Positions 55,080 to 64,000 of a DNA stretch of 64,000 bases are shown piece by piece. Source of the DNA: Helicobacter_F equorum. Lineage in GTDB: Bacteria; Campylobacterota; Campylobacteria; Campylobacterales; Helicobacteraceae. The notes under the pieces were generated by a model, which searched no databases, was not told the DNA's origin, and saw only the letters and a list, made by a program, of their open reading frames with translations. Every line of letters starts with the position of its first letter. Positions within the stretch are counted from its first letter, which is position 1. Location: the NCBI RefSeq assembly GCF_042649585.1, contig NZ_JBHRZM010000004.1, positions 136,634 through 200,633 on the forward strand. Reading direction: 5' to 3'. The position numbers were made by a program, and so were the translations under genes.

Positions 55080-55892
55080 ATGGTTTTAAAGGATAATTTT
55101 AAAAAAGAGGGCGATTTTTTATTTCGATATAGAAGTTATCTACCTTTAGCAGTTATTCCGTTTTTTGTATTATGTTTGGTGAGTTTTCCACAAAACTTGC
55201 TTCTGCCAAGAATCGAGGTGCAAAATTTCTTTTTTCTTGATCTTTGGTTAGGCACAGATGCGCAATTAAATTTTATATACAACACACCATTAGTAATTTT
55301 TGCGCTTATTGTTGGGTTATTAGGGCAAGGTATTAGAATCTTGGTAGCTGGGTATGTTCCTCGCGATACTTCTGGACGTAATACCAAAGCACAAAAGGCT
55401 GAAGTGCTTAATGTTACAGGTATGTATTCTCTTTGCCGCAATCCTTTGTATTTGGGAAATTTTTTGATGATGTTTGCTCCCGTGCTCTTGTTGGGAAATT
55501 GGCTTTTTGCTTTGTCTTTCATTTTGGCATTTTGGCTGTATTATGAGCGTATTATTTATGCAGAAGAGAGTTTTTTAACGCAAAAATTTGGTGATGAATA
55601 TCTACAATGGGCGCAAAATACTCCAGCATTTCTTCCAAATTTTCGTCATTACACCAAAAGTAATTTAGGTTTTAGTATGCGATCTATGCTAAAGAGAGAA
55701 TATCATTCACTTTTTGGTTTGGCTACTTCGCTTTTTCTTATTCATTGGGTTATTGGCGTGTATGTGTCTTGGGATCTTGTGGTTGCATTTGAGCCATGCA
55801 TTAGCGTGTTTTTTGCAGTAAGTGCAGTCATTTATGTGGTAATGTTGGTGCTAGTAAAGACTACAAAAATCTTTGAGGTAGATGGTCGCTAA
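55080..55892 (+). CDS. Isoprenylcysteine methyltransferase-like (PEMT/ICMT) membrane protein
   Basis: About 270 aa with six or so hydrophobic segments. The core has GMYSLCRNPLYLGNFLMMF and the C-terminal half of the ICMT/PEMT signature, YYERIIYAEESFLTQKFGDEY, which binds AdoMet and the membrane substrate. The substrate in bacteria is unknown. The ATG at 55080 is internal to a longer frame from 55050; AGGGG lies before it. Confidence 0.8.
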   Translation: MVLKDNFKKEGDFLFRYRSYLPLAVIPFFVLCLVSFPQNLLLPRIEVQNFFFLDLWLGTDAQLNFIYNTPLVIFALIVGLLGQGIRILVAGYVPRDTSGRNTKAQKAEVLNVTGMYSLCRNPLYLGNFLMMFAPVLLLGNWLFALSFILAFWLYYERIIYAEESFLTQKFGDEYLQWAQNTPAFLPNFRHYTKSNLGFSMRSMLKREYHSLFGLATSLFLIHWVIGVYVSWDLVVAFEPCISVFFAVSAVIYVVMLVLVKTTKIFEVDGR

Positions 55893-55928
55893 AGTGATCC
55901 AAATGTCCAAAAGATTCGTTATAAGCTA

Positions 55929-58900
55929 TCATCGGATAATTTCTCTTATACCCTTGGTGTTACGCTTAGAGAGGAAACCCTCTTTTTCTAGCTGTTCGAC
56001 ATAGTTTGTTGCTCGGTTAAATCCTATACTAAAGCGTCTTTGCACACTACTTGAAGAGGTATTACCACTCTCAAGCATAAAGCGTTTGATTTGATCAAGC
56101 ATATCATCTCCATCATCTTTGAAATCCCCTCCAGCTAAAATACTTTCTTTGTCATCAAGTAAGAAACTTTTATCATAGTTTGGCTCTCTTTGGGATTTGA
56201 TAAAACTCACGACAGATTCTATCTCTTCTTCGGTGCTAAAAGGTGCGTGTAAGCGGATAATGGTATCAGAGATTTTAAAAAGCATATCGCCTCTGCCTAG
56301 CAAACTCGCTGCGCCCACATCATCAAGGATAACTTTAGAATCTACTTTACTACCCACTTTATAGCTTATGCGTGAAGGGAGGTTGCCCTTTAGTGTGCCT
56401 GTTACGACATCGACACTTGGGCGTTGTGTAGCGATAATGAGGTGCATACCACAAGCGCGCCCCATTTGCGCGATTCGGCTTAGAGGTGCTTCAGCTTCAC
56501 GCCCAGAAGTTTGCATAAGGTCAGCTAATTCATCAATAATGATGACAAAATACTGCATTTCTTCTTCGCCTTCTTCTTGTGCTTTTTTGTTATAACTCTC
56601 AATTTCTTTGACGCGCATATCTTTCATTTTTTCATATCGTCTATCCATTTCGTGCATTGCGTTATTTAAGCCCACAATCGCCTTTTTTGGATCTGTGATA
56701 ATAGGTGTGATAAGATGAGGTATATCGCTATAGAGTGAAAACTCCACTCGTTTTGGGTCAATCATCATAAGCTTTAGCGTATCAGGCGAGTTCTTATACA
56801 GCAAAGAAAGAATCATTGCATTAATACCTACGCTTTTTCCGCTACCTGTAGTTCCAGCAATAAGCAAGTGCGGAAGTTTGCGCAAGTCTTGGACAAATGG
56901 ATTGCCCACTATATCTTTTCCAAACGCAAGTGTAAGAGGAGATTGCGTCTTTTTAAACAGATCAGATTCTAAGATTTCACGTAAGAAAATGGTTTCTGTT
57001 TTGTTGTTTGGAATCTCTATCCCTACCACATCTTTACCGGGCACAGGTGCTTGGATTCTAATAGATTTTGCCGAGAGCGCAAGGGCAATGTCATCTTCGA
57101 GATTAAGGATTCTAGAAACCTTGACATTTGGAGCAGGGCGAAACTCAAATGTTGTAACGATAGGACCTGTGTAAGTTCGCACGACATCACCATCGATTTT
57201 AAAGGTTTTGAGTTTGGCAAGTAAAATTTCACTTTTGGTATCGATTTCAACTTCATCAATTTCATTTTTGTATGTATCTGGTTGATTGAGAAGGCTTGTG
57301 GGTGGGAGCTTGAAATTTAGCGGTGTAGTGCTTTTACCAAAATCAAGATCCCTAAGGAGAGCGGTATTTTCATCAAGTTCACGCACGATATGGACTTTTG
57401 GTGGTTTTGGTGTAGGGCTTTGTTCGGGTTTTGGTTGTGGTGGTGTGATAGGCGTGGTATATGTGTCTTTTGGTGTATCAATCTCTGGAGTTTTAGAATT
57501 TACATAAGATTCTATATTTGTGGATTTAAGAGTGTTTGGTTGTGTCATTAGAGCTTCTTGTGTGGCGGGTTGCATGGCTTGCTTGGGGTGTAACTCTGAT
57601 GCGTTGGCAAGATGAAAACCTGGCATTACAGAATCTAATGCACTAGATTCTGTGATATTGTCATATGTATGGGAGCTAAGAGGCGTTGCAGGTGTTGGCA
57701 CAGGTTGCAATTCTGTAGGTTGCAGTTCTTGTATATCAAGACTAGAGATAATATCTTGCGTGCTAGAGTGCGTTGGTTGTGAATGTGTATATGGCACTTG
57801 TTGTGGCACTTGTGAAAGTGGCGTTTGTGTAGGTTTTGGAGGGCTATAGGGTTGCTTTTTTGGCGCCTGTGTAAAATCTGCTTGATGGGAGTTATTGATA
57901 ATTGCTTGTATATCAAGTGGTGCTTGTGTGATTGGTTGTGTATGCGATGTAGTTTTGGGCGCAAGTTTTGAGCCATAATAAGCTGTTTTGTAGGCATTAT
58001 TGAGGGCATTTTGTGTGATTTCTTGTTGTTGAGAGAGGGTGATTTCTTGGATAAGTGGCGCTTGTGCTGTTTGTGGTTGGTGTGGCGTTTGTGGCATAGA
58101 GTTTTGGACTTGGAAGCGATCTTTATATTCTTGTATGCGTTCTTGCAAAAAAGATTCTGAATCTAGTGCACTATTTTGCACGACTTGGATTTGTAAATCA
58201 TCAGGGATTGGATCGTGATATGTGGGTGCATCTTGGGGTTGTGCATAAGAAGTTTGCATAGACTGGGTGGTGTGTGTAGATTGTGATTCTTGGGGCTGGA
58301 TAGAGACTTGTTTTGTGGTATGTGGTGGATTATGGTCGTGATGTAGAGGATTTTGTGGCGTTTGGGTGTCTATGTTGAGGGCATGAATTGCTTGAATGTG
58401 TTCAATGCGTTCTTGTTCTTTTTTGCGTAGCGTTTCTTTGTATTGTTGTAGTTTGGTTTTATAGGTATGATACAAGACATAGAATTTTGCAATAAGTGTT
58501 TTACTTAGTGTTTGTAAGAGTGCATAAAGCGTTTTGGTATATCTAATAATCACGCGATATAGTGCCAATAATTTTGCAACAAAGGCTTTGTAAAAGGGCT
58601 TGGTTCGTATTATGAGGGTTTGAAGTTGTTTAAAAAGAATGTCTATATTGCTTTGTGTGGCTATAAGGATTGAAAGGAGGAGACAGCCTATAACCAAAAT
58701 CCACACACCAAACACACCGATAAAATTTTGCAAAAAATGGACTACACTATTACCAAAAAGCCCACTATGCGAAAGCAAGGATTGCGCTAAAAGCAAGCTT
58801 ACAAACCCAAGCGATCCCGCGATAACAAGTTCAAGTTTGCGAAAGTCTAGTGTAGGATTTTTATAGAAATAATACGCTGGATAGAGCAAAAAAAGTAGAT

Positions 58901-59114
58901 ATACATAGCCAAGATACCCAAAGATACTAAGATTAAGTATTGCAAATTGTTGTCCTAATACGCCCACCATACCACTTTCGCCAACAATAGTGGCGATAGA
59001 GAGAAAAAGAAGTAAGATATTACTAAAGATATAGAGATAGATTCTGCTATTAAACTTTTTTGCGTTTTTTTCGTGCTTTTTGATAGGGAATCCTTTTTGT
59101 AAAATGACAAGCAA
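55929..59114 (-). CDS. ftsK: DNA translocase FtsK
   Basis: Up to 1061 aa. Four or five N-terminal membrane helices (residues 30-180) are followed by a coiled coil and a long Gln/Pro/Thr-rich linker (about 260-560). The motor has HLLIAGTTGSGKSVGINAM (Walker A), VIIIDELADLM (Walker B) and IATQRPSVDVVTG. The C-terminal gamma winged helix has SSSSVQRRFSIGFNRA. FtsK is a septal DNA pump that aids dif recombination. The start is uncertain: the frame opens with TTG at 59114, but AAAGGA is spaced for an ATC codon at 59084, and there is no ATG before the second membrane helix. Confidence 0.93.
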   Translation of the reverse strand: MLVILQKGFPIKKHEKNAKKFNSRIYLYIFSNILLLFLSIATIVGESGMVGVLGQQFAILNLSIFGYLGYVYLLFLLYPAYYFYKNPTLDFRKLELVIAGSLGFVSLLLAQSLLSHSGLFGNSVVHFLQNFIGVFGVWILVIGCLLLSILIATQSNIDILFKQLQTLIIRTKPFYKAFVAKLLALYRVIIRYTKTLYALLQTLSKTLIAKFYVLYHTYKTKLQQYKETLRKKEQERIEHIQAIHALNIDTQTPQNPLHHDHNPPHTTKQVSIQPQESQSTHTTQSMQTSYAQPQDAPTYHDPIPDDLQIQVVQNSALDSESFLQERIQEYKDRFQVQNSMPQTPHQPQTAQAPLIQEITLSQQQEITQNALNNAYKTAYYGSKLAPKTTSHTQPITQAPLDIQAIINNSHQADFTQAPKKQPYSPPKPTQTPLSQVPQQVPYTHSQPTHSSTQDIISSLDIQELQPTELQPVPTPATPLSSHTYDNITESSALDSVMPGFHLANASELHPKQAMQPATQEALMTQPNTLKSTNIESYVNSKTPEIDTPKDTYTTPITPPQPKPEQSPTPKPPKVHIVRELDENTALLRDLDFGKSTTPLNFKLPPTSLLNQPDTYKNEIDEVEIDTKSEILLAKLKTFKIDGDVVRTYTGPIVTTFEFRPAPNVKVSRILNLEDDIALALSAKSIRIQAPVPGKDVVGIEIPNNKTETIFLREILESDLFKKTQSPLTLAFGKDIVGNPFVQDLRKLPHLLIAGTTGSGKSVGINAMILSLLYKNSPDTLKLMMIDPKRVEFSLYSDIPHLITPIITDPKKAIVGLNNAMHEMDRRYEKMKDMRVKEIESYNKKAQEEGEEEMQYFVIIIDELADLMQTSGREAEAPLSRIAQMGRACGMHLIIATQRPSVDVVTGTLKGNLPSRISYKVGSKVDSKVILDDVGAASLLGRGDMLFKISDTIIRLHAPFSTEEEIESVVSFIKSQREPNYDKSFLLDDKESILAGGDFKDDGDDMLDQIKRFMLESGNTSSSSVQRRFSIGFNRATNYVEQLEKEGFLSKRNTKGIREIIR

Positions 59115-59122
59115 TGTCGCTA

Positions 59123-59128
59123 ATTATA
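59123..59128 (-). promoter_or_regulatory. -10 box of ftsK
   Basis: TATAAT on the minus strand (context GCTATAATTAGC), nine bases before the TTG at 59114 and about 39 before the ATC at 59084. Confidence 0.5.
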
Positions 59129-59269
59129 GCATATTGTGTGCAAATTTCGTTACTATTTGTTACGATTGAAATGCCTAGAGTGCGAGTCTTGTGCGGATAT
59201 ATCGTGACTTTAAAGTTAATTTATGTAGTATCTATGCCAAAATTTGTGAATCTACTTTGAGGAGAGGGA

Positions 59270-60742
59270 ATGCACGGAAAGATTCTGCGCTACTCGACAC
59301 AGACAAAAAATGGCGTGGTTACCAATGCGTCTAAGAAAATTTTTGAGCTTCGCGGTAATAGTTGGCATGATCCCAAGATGATGCCTTCTGTGGGTATGTT
59401 TGTAGAGTTTCGATGTGATGATAACGGATATACGATTGTAGATTGTAGAGCTTCAAGTTATCAGAGTTTTCCAGAGGATGGGCTTGTGCGTGAGATCGAC
59501 TTTTGGCGAACCAACACTGATGAGGAGCTTAAGGCAAAGGAAGCTGACGCTAAGGCAAATATTGCTAAACAAATTTTTGCCAAAACAAATTATGCTAAAC
59601 TCAATGCTATCGAGCTTAGTGCCACTCCGCAAGAGTGTATCAAAGATTTTTTTCGTGATGAATTTAATGCCATAGCATTTTTGGATAGTGTGCGTCAAGA
59701 TTCTACCCCTGTGCAAGGTACTATGTTAAGCTATCTCATTATCAAGCCATTTTTAACAAAAGCCATTGATTTTTTGGTATATAACGATCGCCATATCACC
59801 ATGGATAATTTTGCGTCAGAGCTTCAGACACTCAAGCAATTAGAGTATTCTTATAGTCATTTCAAAACAAATGTCAATATTAATGCCTCAAAGATTTATA
59901 AAGAATGCTTTTTAGATGCACAATATCACTACAAAGGTGTTTTGCGTGCTATTGAAGTTTTTAATGAAAAAAAACTTCAAATAGAAAATAAAGTGCGTGT
60001 ATGTGGCATGGAGTTGCGTAGCATTCAAGCAAAACTTGATGCAAAAAAAGGTGATCCCAAAATATTTGAAGCCAAAAAGGTAGAAATTGCAAAGATTGTA
60101 AGCAAAGCCAAAAGCGATACAAAAAGTATTGATACGCTTATTGATAAGCTAAAAACTATGAGTGAGGCATTTGTCAAAGATAATTTTGCGACTTTTGAAG
60201 TTGTTTTTACCAAGATTTATCAAGTGCTTGTTGATAAAACCAAGGAAGCATTAGACATTTGTGGCACAAAGCTTGATGATAAAGTATGGAGTTTGGGTAT
60301 GGCATCTCAAGCCATCAAAAATGTATTTTTTCGTCAGCATATAAATTCGCCTTTTTGTGCGATGACTTTTGTAGAAAATCATATCAAACATCTCAACAAA
60401 GCCAAAATGAGCAATAATGAGAGTGTGGTATATAATTATGCCCAACGCTATAGCAAGTCGTATAAAAATTATGTAATTTTTTGTGAAAATGAAGCGTTTG
60501 AACTTGATCTAAAGGTAAAGATTCTAGCAAAAGCAAAAAATAATTACGTGTATGTGTTTCAAAAAGAGATTGAATTTTTTACCGCAGTCAATAAAATGAA
60601 GTTTGAAATATGTTTTATAGATTCGGAGTTGCGCCTCTCAAATCCCAAAGAAATCCTAAAAGCCGGTGTATCTTCTAAACGCAACAAAGACACGAAATTT
60701 ATGCTGCTTAAAGCATCAGATATTAAAAATCTCACTCTCTAA
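59270..60742 (+). CDS. Unknown epsilonproteobacterial protein with cold-shock-like N-terminus
   Basis: 490 aa, soluble. The first 65 residues (GKILRYSTQTKNGVV, KKIFELRGNSWHDP, PSVGMFVEFRC) resemble an OB-fold/cold-shock-like segment. The rest is mainly helical with a coiled-coil stretch around residues 245-300 rich in Lys/Glu (VEIAKIVSKAKSDTKSIDTL). I believe similar proteins occur in other Helicobacter, but I cannot name a family or function. GGAGAGGG precedes the ATG. The next gene, an ABC-F ATPase, starts eight bases later, so they are probably one operon. Confidence 0.7.
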   Translation: MHGKILRYSTQTKNGVVTNASKKIFELRGNSWHDPKMMPSVGMFVEFRCDDNGYTIVDCRASSYQSFPEDGLVREIDFWRTNTDEELKAKEADAKANIAKQIFAKTNYAKLNAIELSATPQECIKDFFRDEFNAIAFLDSVRQDSTPVQGTMLSYLIIKPFLTKAIDFLVYNDRHITMDNFASELQTLKQLEYSYSHFKTNVNINASKIYKECFLDAQYHYKGVLRAIEVFNEKKLQIENKVRVCGMELRSIQAKLDAKKGDPKIFEAKKVEIAKIVSKAKSDTKSIDTLIDKLKTMSEAFVKDNFATFEVVFTKIYQVLVDKTKEALDICGTKLDDKVWSLGMASQAIKNVFFRQHINSPFCAMTFVENHIKHLNKAKMSNNESVVYNYAQRYSKSYKNYVIFCENEAFELDLKVKILAKAKNNYVYVFQKEIEFFTAVNKMKFEICFIDSELRLSNPKEILKAGVSSKRNKDTKFMLLKASDIKNLTL

Positions 60743-60750
60743 GCTGTATT

Positions 60751-62712
60751 ATGACTTTGTGTAGTCTCCTTAATGCTAGCAAATATTATGAGCATACGCC
60801 TGTTTTAGAATCTATCAATTTTAGTATCTCTTCGCGTGAGCGTGTAGCCGTGATTGGTAAAAATGGGTCGGGTAAATCCACGCTTTTAAAACTCATAGAG
60901 GGTAGTATCGAGTTAGATTCAGGGGAGCGTGTGATTCCAAAGAATTTAAAGATTCTTTCTCTAGCCCAAGATCCCAAGTTTCCACAAACAGCAAGCGTAG
61001 AAGATGTGATTGCGGATAGTTTGGGATTGCTTCGAGAAGCACATGAGAAACTCCAAGTTTTAAGTGCTAAAATTAATGCAACGCCTTATACAACTTCAGA
61101 GCATAATCCTTCTTTGCAAGCACTTTTAGATGAATATTCCCAAGTGAGTAGTTTTATCGATGAACACAATGGTTGGGATTTGCAATCGCGTGTCAATGAG
61201 GTGCTAGAGCGCTTTGGACTTATGGAGTTTAGGCATCGCTTGGCAGTAAGTCTAAGTGGTGGAGAGCAAAAGCGTGTGGCATTGTGTCAGATTCTGCTTG
61301 AGAGCGTGGATTTATTAATCCTTGATGAGCCTACCAACCACCTTGATGTAGAAATGGTAAGTTTTTTGGAAAAATTTATCCAAGATTCTACATTTAGTAT
61401 GGTGTTTGTGAGCCATGATCGGTATTTTATAGAAAATGTTGCCACGCGTATCATAGAAGTAGAAAATGCAAAATTGATGGGTTTTGAGGGCGGATATAGT
61501 AGCTATTTACATAAAAAAGAAGAGATGTATAGGGCGCTTACTAATGCTCATGAGAATCTCCTAAAGCTTTTAAAAAGTGAAGAAGAATGGTTAAGGCGTG
61601 GTGTCAAGGCGAGATTAAAGCGCAATGAGGGACGCAAGAAAAGAATCTTAGAGCTTAGGGAAGAGGCAAAGAAAAACCCTAGTGTTATCCGAAAAATGAA
61701 GCTAGAGCTTGAGCGAGAATACAAGAGGTTTAACGCCAGTGAAGGAAAAAATACAAAAAAATGTCTTTTTGAGATAGAAAATCTTAGTAAAAATCTTGGC
61801 GATAGGGTGCTTATTGCTCATTTACATTTGCGAATCTTAGCCGGAGAAAAAATCGGTGTAGTAGGCAAAAATGGATCGGGCAAAAGCACATTACTAAAAC
61901 TTCTTTTGGGTGAAATTACTCCAAGTGGTGGTGTGATAAAAACAGGCGCTATACGCATTGGGTATTTTGATCAACACCTTGCTATGCTTGATGATAGCAA
62001 GGATTTATTAGAGACATTTTGTCCTAATGGTGGCAATATGGTGAATGTGCGTGGGAAACATATCCATGTGTATGGGTATCTCAAGAATTTTTTGTTTCCC
62101 AAAGAATTTTTAGATAAAAAAATAGGATTTTTAAGTGGCGGAGAGAAAAAGCGTGTAGCACTTGCCTTGCTTTTTACGCAAGAAGTTGACGTGCTAATCC
62201 TTGATGAGCCTACGAATGATCTTGATATTAATACAATGACAATTGTCGAGGAGTATCTTGCACATTTTAATGGAAGTGTGATTTTTGTAAGTCATGATCG
62301 ATATTTTGTGGATAAGCTTGCTTCAAAGTTATTGATTTTTGAGGGTGAGGGAGTGGTGAATGTGGCGTTTGTGGGTTATAGTGAGTATTTGGATACCAAA
62401 CTAGAGCTTAGCGAATTAGAATCTTTAGATAAGAGCATAGAGCAAGATAAGCTAAAAACACAAAAACCAAAAACACCACTAAAGCTTAGTTATAAAGAAA
62501 AACTTGCACTAGATTCACTGCCTCAAGAAATAGAGGATCTTGAAAGGCATATTGCACTCTTAGAATCTGATCTAACAAATCCAGATAAATACCAAACTAT
62601 AGGAATTACAGCCTTAGCAAATCAATTAGAGAATCTAAAAGCCGATTTAGATGTGAAATTAGAGCAGTATTTTGCTTTGGAGCAAAAAGCGTGGGATTTA
62701 CAAAATAATTGA
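60751..62712 (+). CDS. ABC-F family ATPase (Uup/EttA-like)
   Basis: 653 aa, two ABC domains without membrane helices. Walker A GKNGSGKSTLL occurs near residue 37 and again near 372; signatures LSGGEQKRVALCQ and LSGGEKKRVALAL; Walker B LILDEPTNHLD and LILDEPTNDLD. A C-terminal coiled coil (EDLERHIALLESD...LENLKADLD) is typical of Uup. ABC-F proteins act on ribosomes or DNA intermediates. It is convergent with the next gene with two bases between the stops. Confidence 0.92.
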   Translation: MTLCSLLNASKYYEHTPVLESINFSISSRERVAVIGKNGSGKSTLLKLIEGSIELDSGERVIPKNLKILSLAQDPKFPQTASVEDVIADSLGLLREAHEKLQVLSAKINATPYTTSEHNPSLQALLDEYSQVSSFIDEHNGWDLQSRVNEVLERFGLMEFRHRLAVSLSGGEQKRVALCQILLESVDLLILDEPTNHLDVEMVSFLEKFIQDSTFSMVFVSHDRYFIENVATRIIEVENAKLMGFEGGYSSYLHKKEEMYRALTNAHENLLKLLKSEEEWLRRGVKARLKRNEGRKKRILELREEAKKNPSVIRKMKLELEREYKRFNASEGKNTKKCLFEIENLSKNLGDRVLIAHLHLRILAGEKIGVVGKNGSGKSTLLKLLLGEITPSGGVIKTGAIRIGYFDQHLAMLDDSKDLLETFCPNGGNMVNVRGKHIHVYGYLKNFLFPKEFLDKKIGFLSGGEKKRVALALLFTQEVDVLILDEPTNDLDINTMTIVEEYLAHFNGSVIFVSHDRYFVDKLASKLLIFEGEGVVNVAFVGYSEYLDTKLELSELESLDKSIEQDKLKTQKPKTPLKLSYKEKLALDSLPQEIEDLERHIALLESDLTNPDKYQTIGITALANQLENLKADLDVKLEQYFALEQKAWDLQNN

Positions 62713-62714
62713 TA

Positions 62715-63740
62715 CTAGTCAAGTTCAGTTGTTTGTATAGAATCTCTTAAATTCTGTAGATATGCCCTTACATTTTCTTTTGTGAGTTCTACACCAAAGT
62801 CTTTGGGCACTTCTACACTTTCATCTTGAAAGATTTTTGCCAAGATAAGGTTCCCAACTTTAGGCTTAAAATGCCACGCCTCATCATCAAAGTTTGCTTT
62901 ATCTCGCGTAATGGAGTTAACCCCATAAAAGCTATACACCCGTGCTTTTGTATTATTTACTAAAAGTTCTATTGCATGGAAATATGTTTCTTGCACACCA
63001 TATGTTTCAAAGAGTTTATAATAATAGGCATGTTTAGGAAAAATAATAATAATATCTTGTGAATCTCCTAACTTAGCAAATTCGAGAATTTGAGATTCGT
63101 TGATATTGTATGGGGAGTATACCGTGCCATTTTTGGTGAGTGGATGATGTTCTATGAAGCGTTTTTGTTCTATTTCTTTATAGGAATTTTTCTTTCCTAT
63201 ATAGAGATTATCATTAAGAAAAGCCAAGTTATTTGGGCGTGAGAGAAGTGTATCCCAGAGAGTTTGAAAACTGGCTCGGAGTGTATGGAAATTGAATAAT
63301 AAACTCATAATATTGTATTGCGAGTTTTCTTCTAAACGCTTAAGCTCATATTCAGTATTCAATGCAAAAGCATCAAAGCCACTTACAAAATGGCTCCCAT
63401 TGGTTTTGAGAGCTTTAATAAGTGTTAGTGCTTCCTCAAAGCTTTGTGCTCGCATTCCTACAGATATAATATGTTGATGAAGATAGTGCGAAAGAAGTGG
63501 TAGATCAATATATTGAGTGCGGGATGTCCCAACGAGGTAATATGGAGCTTTTTGTGCGATTTTGATAGGATAGAGATAGGAATAAGAAACGCGTGAAAGA
63601 TTTGTAAAATTTTTATTTTCTACACTTCGTAATCCAAATGGATCAAGGTAGTAATTTATGGGTATAATAAAAAGACTACCAAGAAATATAATAAGAATAA
63701 ATGCTATGCTCCAAGTCTTTGCAGAAAGTTTACCTCGCAT
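62715..63740 (-). CDS. SGNH-like partner of an MBOAT acyltransferase (AlgJ/AlgX/DltD-like)
   Basis: 341 aa with one N-terminal membrane anchor (IAFILIIFLGSLFIIPINYYL) and an extracytoplasmic domain. YYLVGTSRTQYIDL near residue 70 looks like the catalytic Ser block of this group, and DEAWHFKPKVG near residue 295 could supply Asp/His. It lies 15 bases downstream of a gene ending like an MBOAT protein; such pairs transfer acyl groups from cytosolic donors to surface glycans. The substrate is unknown. The family call rests on context and weak motifs. Confidence 0.55.
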   Translation of the reverse strand: MRGKLSAKTWSIAFILIIFLGSLFIIPINYYLDPFGLRSVENKNFTNLSRVSYSYLYPIKIAQKAPYYLVGTSRTQYIDLPLLSHYLHQHIISVGMRAQSFEEALTLIKALKTNGSHFVSGFDAFALNTEYELKRLEENSQYNIMSLLFNFHTLRASFQTLWDTLLSRPNNLAFLNDNLYIGKKNSYKEIEQKRFIEHHPLTKNGTVYSPYNINESQILEFAKLGDSQDIIIIFPKHAYYYKLFETYGVQETYFHAIELLVNNTKARVYSFYGVNSITRDKANFDDEAWHFKPKVGNLILAKIFQDESVEVPKDFGVELTKENVRAYLQNLRDSIQTTELD

Positions 63741-63755
63741 TATAACTCTCCCAAA

Positions 63756-64000
63756 TTAGAAATTAAAATATAAAAACTCAGTGGTGGTATGCAGACTAAG
63801 TGCAAAAAGTGCGGCATAAACAAGAACAATTCCTAGACTTAATGTATAAAATTTAGGGATAAAAGAGTGTAATATTTGTATACTATTCCTCACTGCCACA
63901 CATAGAATAAGTGCTGCAAAAAGACTAGGAATAACAATATATGAACTTTCACTAATAGCTTGCGCCCACTCCCCAAACCTAATCCCCACACCATAAGTCT
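63756..64000 (-). CDS. MBOAT-family O-acyltransferase, C-terminal fragment (runs off the window)
   Basis: The last 80 or so codons are present, open to the window edge without a start. Three hydrophobic helices (YIVIPSLFAALILCVAVRNS, YTLSLGIVLVYAALFALSLH) and the ending EFLYFNF match the tail of AlgI/DltB-type MBOAT proteins, which typically end in an aromatic FIYFQF-like motif. The catalytic His lies outside the window. Confidence 0.65.
   Translation of the reverse strand, partial: TYGVGIRFGEWAQAISESSYIVIPSLFAALILCVAVRNSIQILHSFIPKFYTLSLGIVLVYAALFALSLHTTTEFLYFNF

Noticed and set aside
1..64000. CRISPR array, tRNA or rRNA genes, transposases, integrase or att sites
   Set aside because: I looked for regularly spaced repeats, TTCGA loops with CCA ends, rRNA-like stretches and recombinase motifs and saw none; a tRNA scan program would be needed to exclude a divergent tRNA.

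Overview
The window is about 64 kb of a low-GC chromosome from the family Helicobacteraceae, almost certainly a Helicobacter species. The evidence is a flaB-type flagellin with a sigma-54 style promoter, gene order shared with H. pylori (Maf-like factor / flaB / topA; hrcA-grpE-dnaK; nuc / poly-E-rich ChePep / gmk / tatA / argS; dprA-ruvX), TATAAT -10 boxes without clear -35 boxes, and a CPDC thioredoxin. The species cannot be named from the sequence. I saw no rRNA, tRNA, CRISPR array or transposase gene.

Region 1-5.3 kb is a decaying accessory area. It starts with the first codons of ilvB and holds an outer-membrane beta-barrel gene flanked by two degraded copies of one unknown gene that share a perfect 185-bp direct repeat. 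A secreted esterase follows, then remnants of mdaB, a RBBP9-like hydrolase and other fragments. Region 5.3-12.2 kb is a tightly coupled type III restriction-modification operon (mod, two cargo genes, a truncated rhuM, res). The cargo pair is a soluble protein of 264 aa followed by a four-helix membrane protein of 167 aa. It has the order, sizes and topology of phage lambda RexA/RexB and is the best candidate here for an undescribed defence unit. mod is split by a 4-bp tandem duplication.

Region 12.2-29.6 kb is mostly core: carboxynorspermidine synthase, a YhdH-type reductase, pyrG-recJ-rluA-ATPase, an NhaC-type antiporter with a 5' frameshift, a Maf-like flagellin modification factor, flaB, topA and two peptide-ABC permeases (yejBE). 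A second R-M gene follows at 29.7-32.9 kb, a single-chain endonuclease-methylase-double-TRD protein of type IIB/IIG design. The heat-shock operon hrcA-grpE-dnaK comes next, with a CIRCE-like operator directly upstream.

Region 36.5-64 kb is housekeeping: class II aldolase-like, META-domain protein, rplI, YgjP-like protease, hemL, AtpZ-like, nuclease Nuc, chePep (with an exact 343-bp internal repeat), gmk, tatA, argS, a G9 tract in front of a CAAX-type protease, prmC, hisH, yceI, ruvX-dprA-deacetylase, the molybdate cluster modA-TOBE-modB-modC, thioredoxin, an ICMT-like methyltransferase, ftsK, an epsilonproteobacterial protein of unknown function, an ABC-F ATPase and the start of an MBOAT/SGNH-like O-acylation module.
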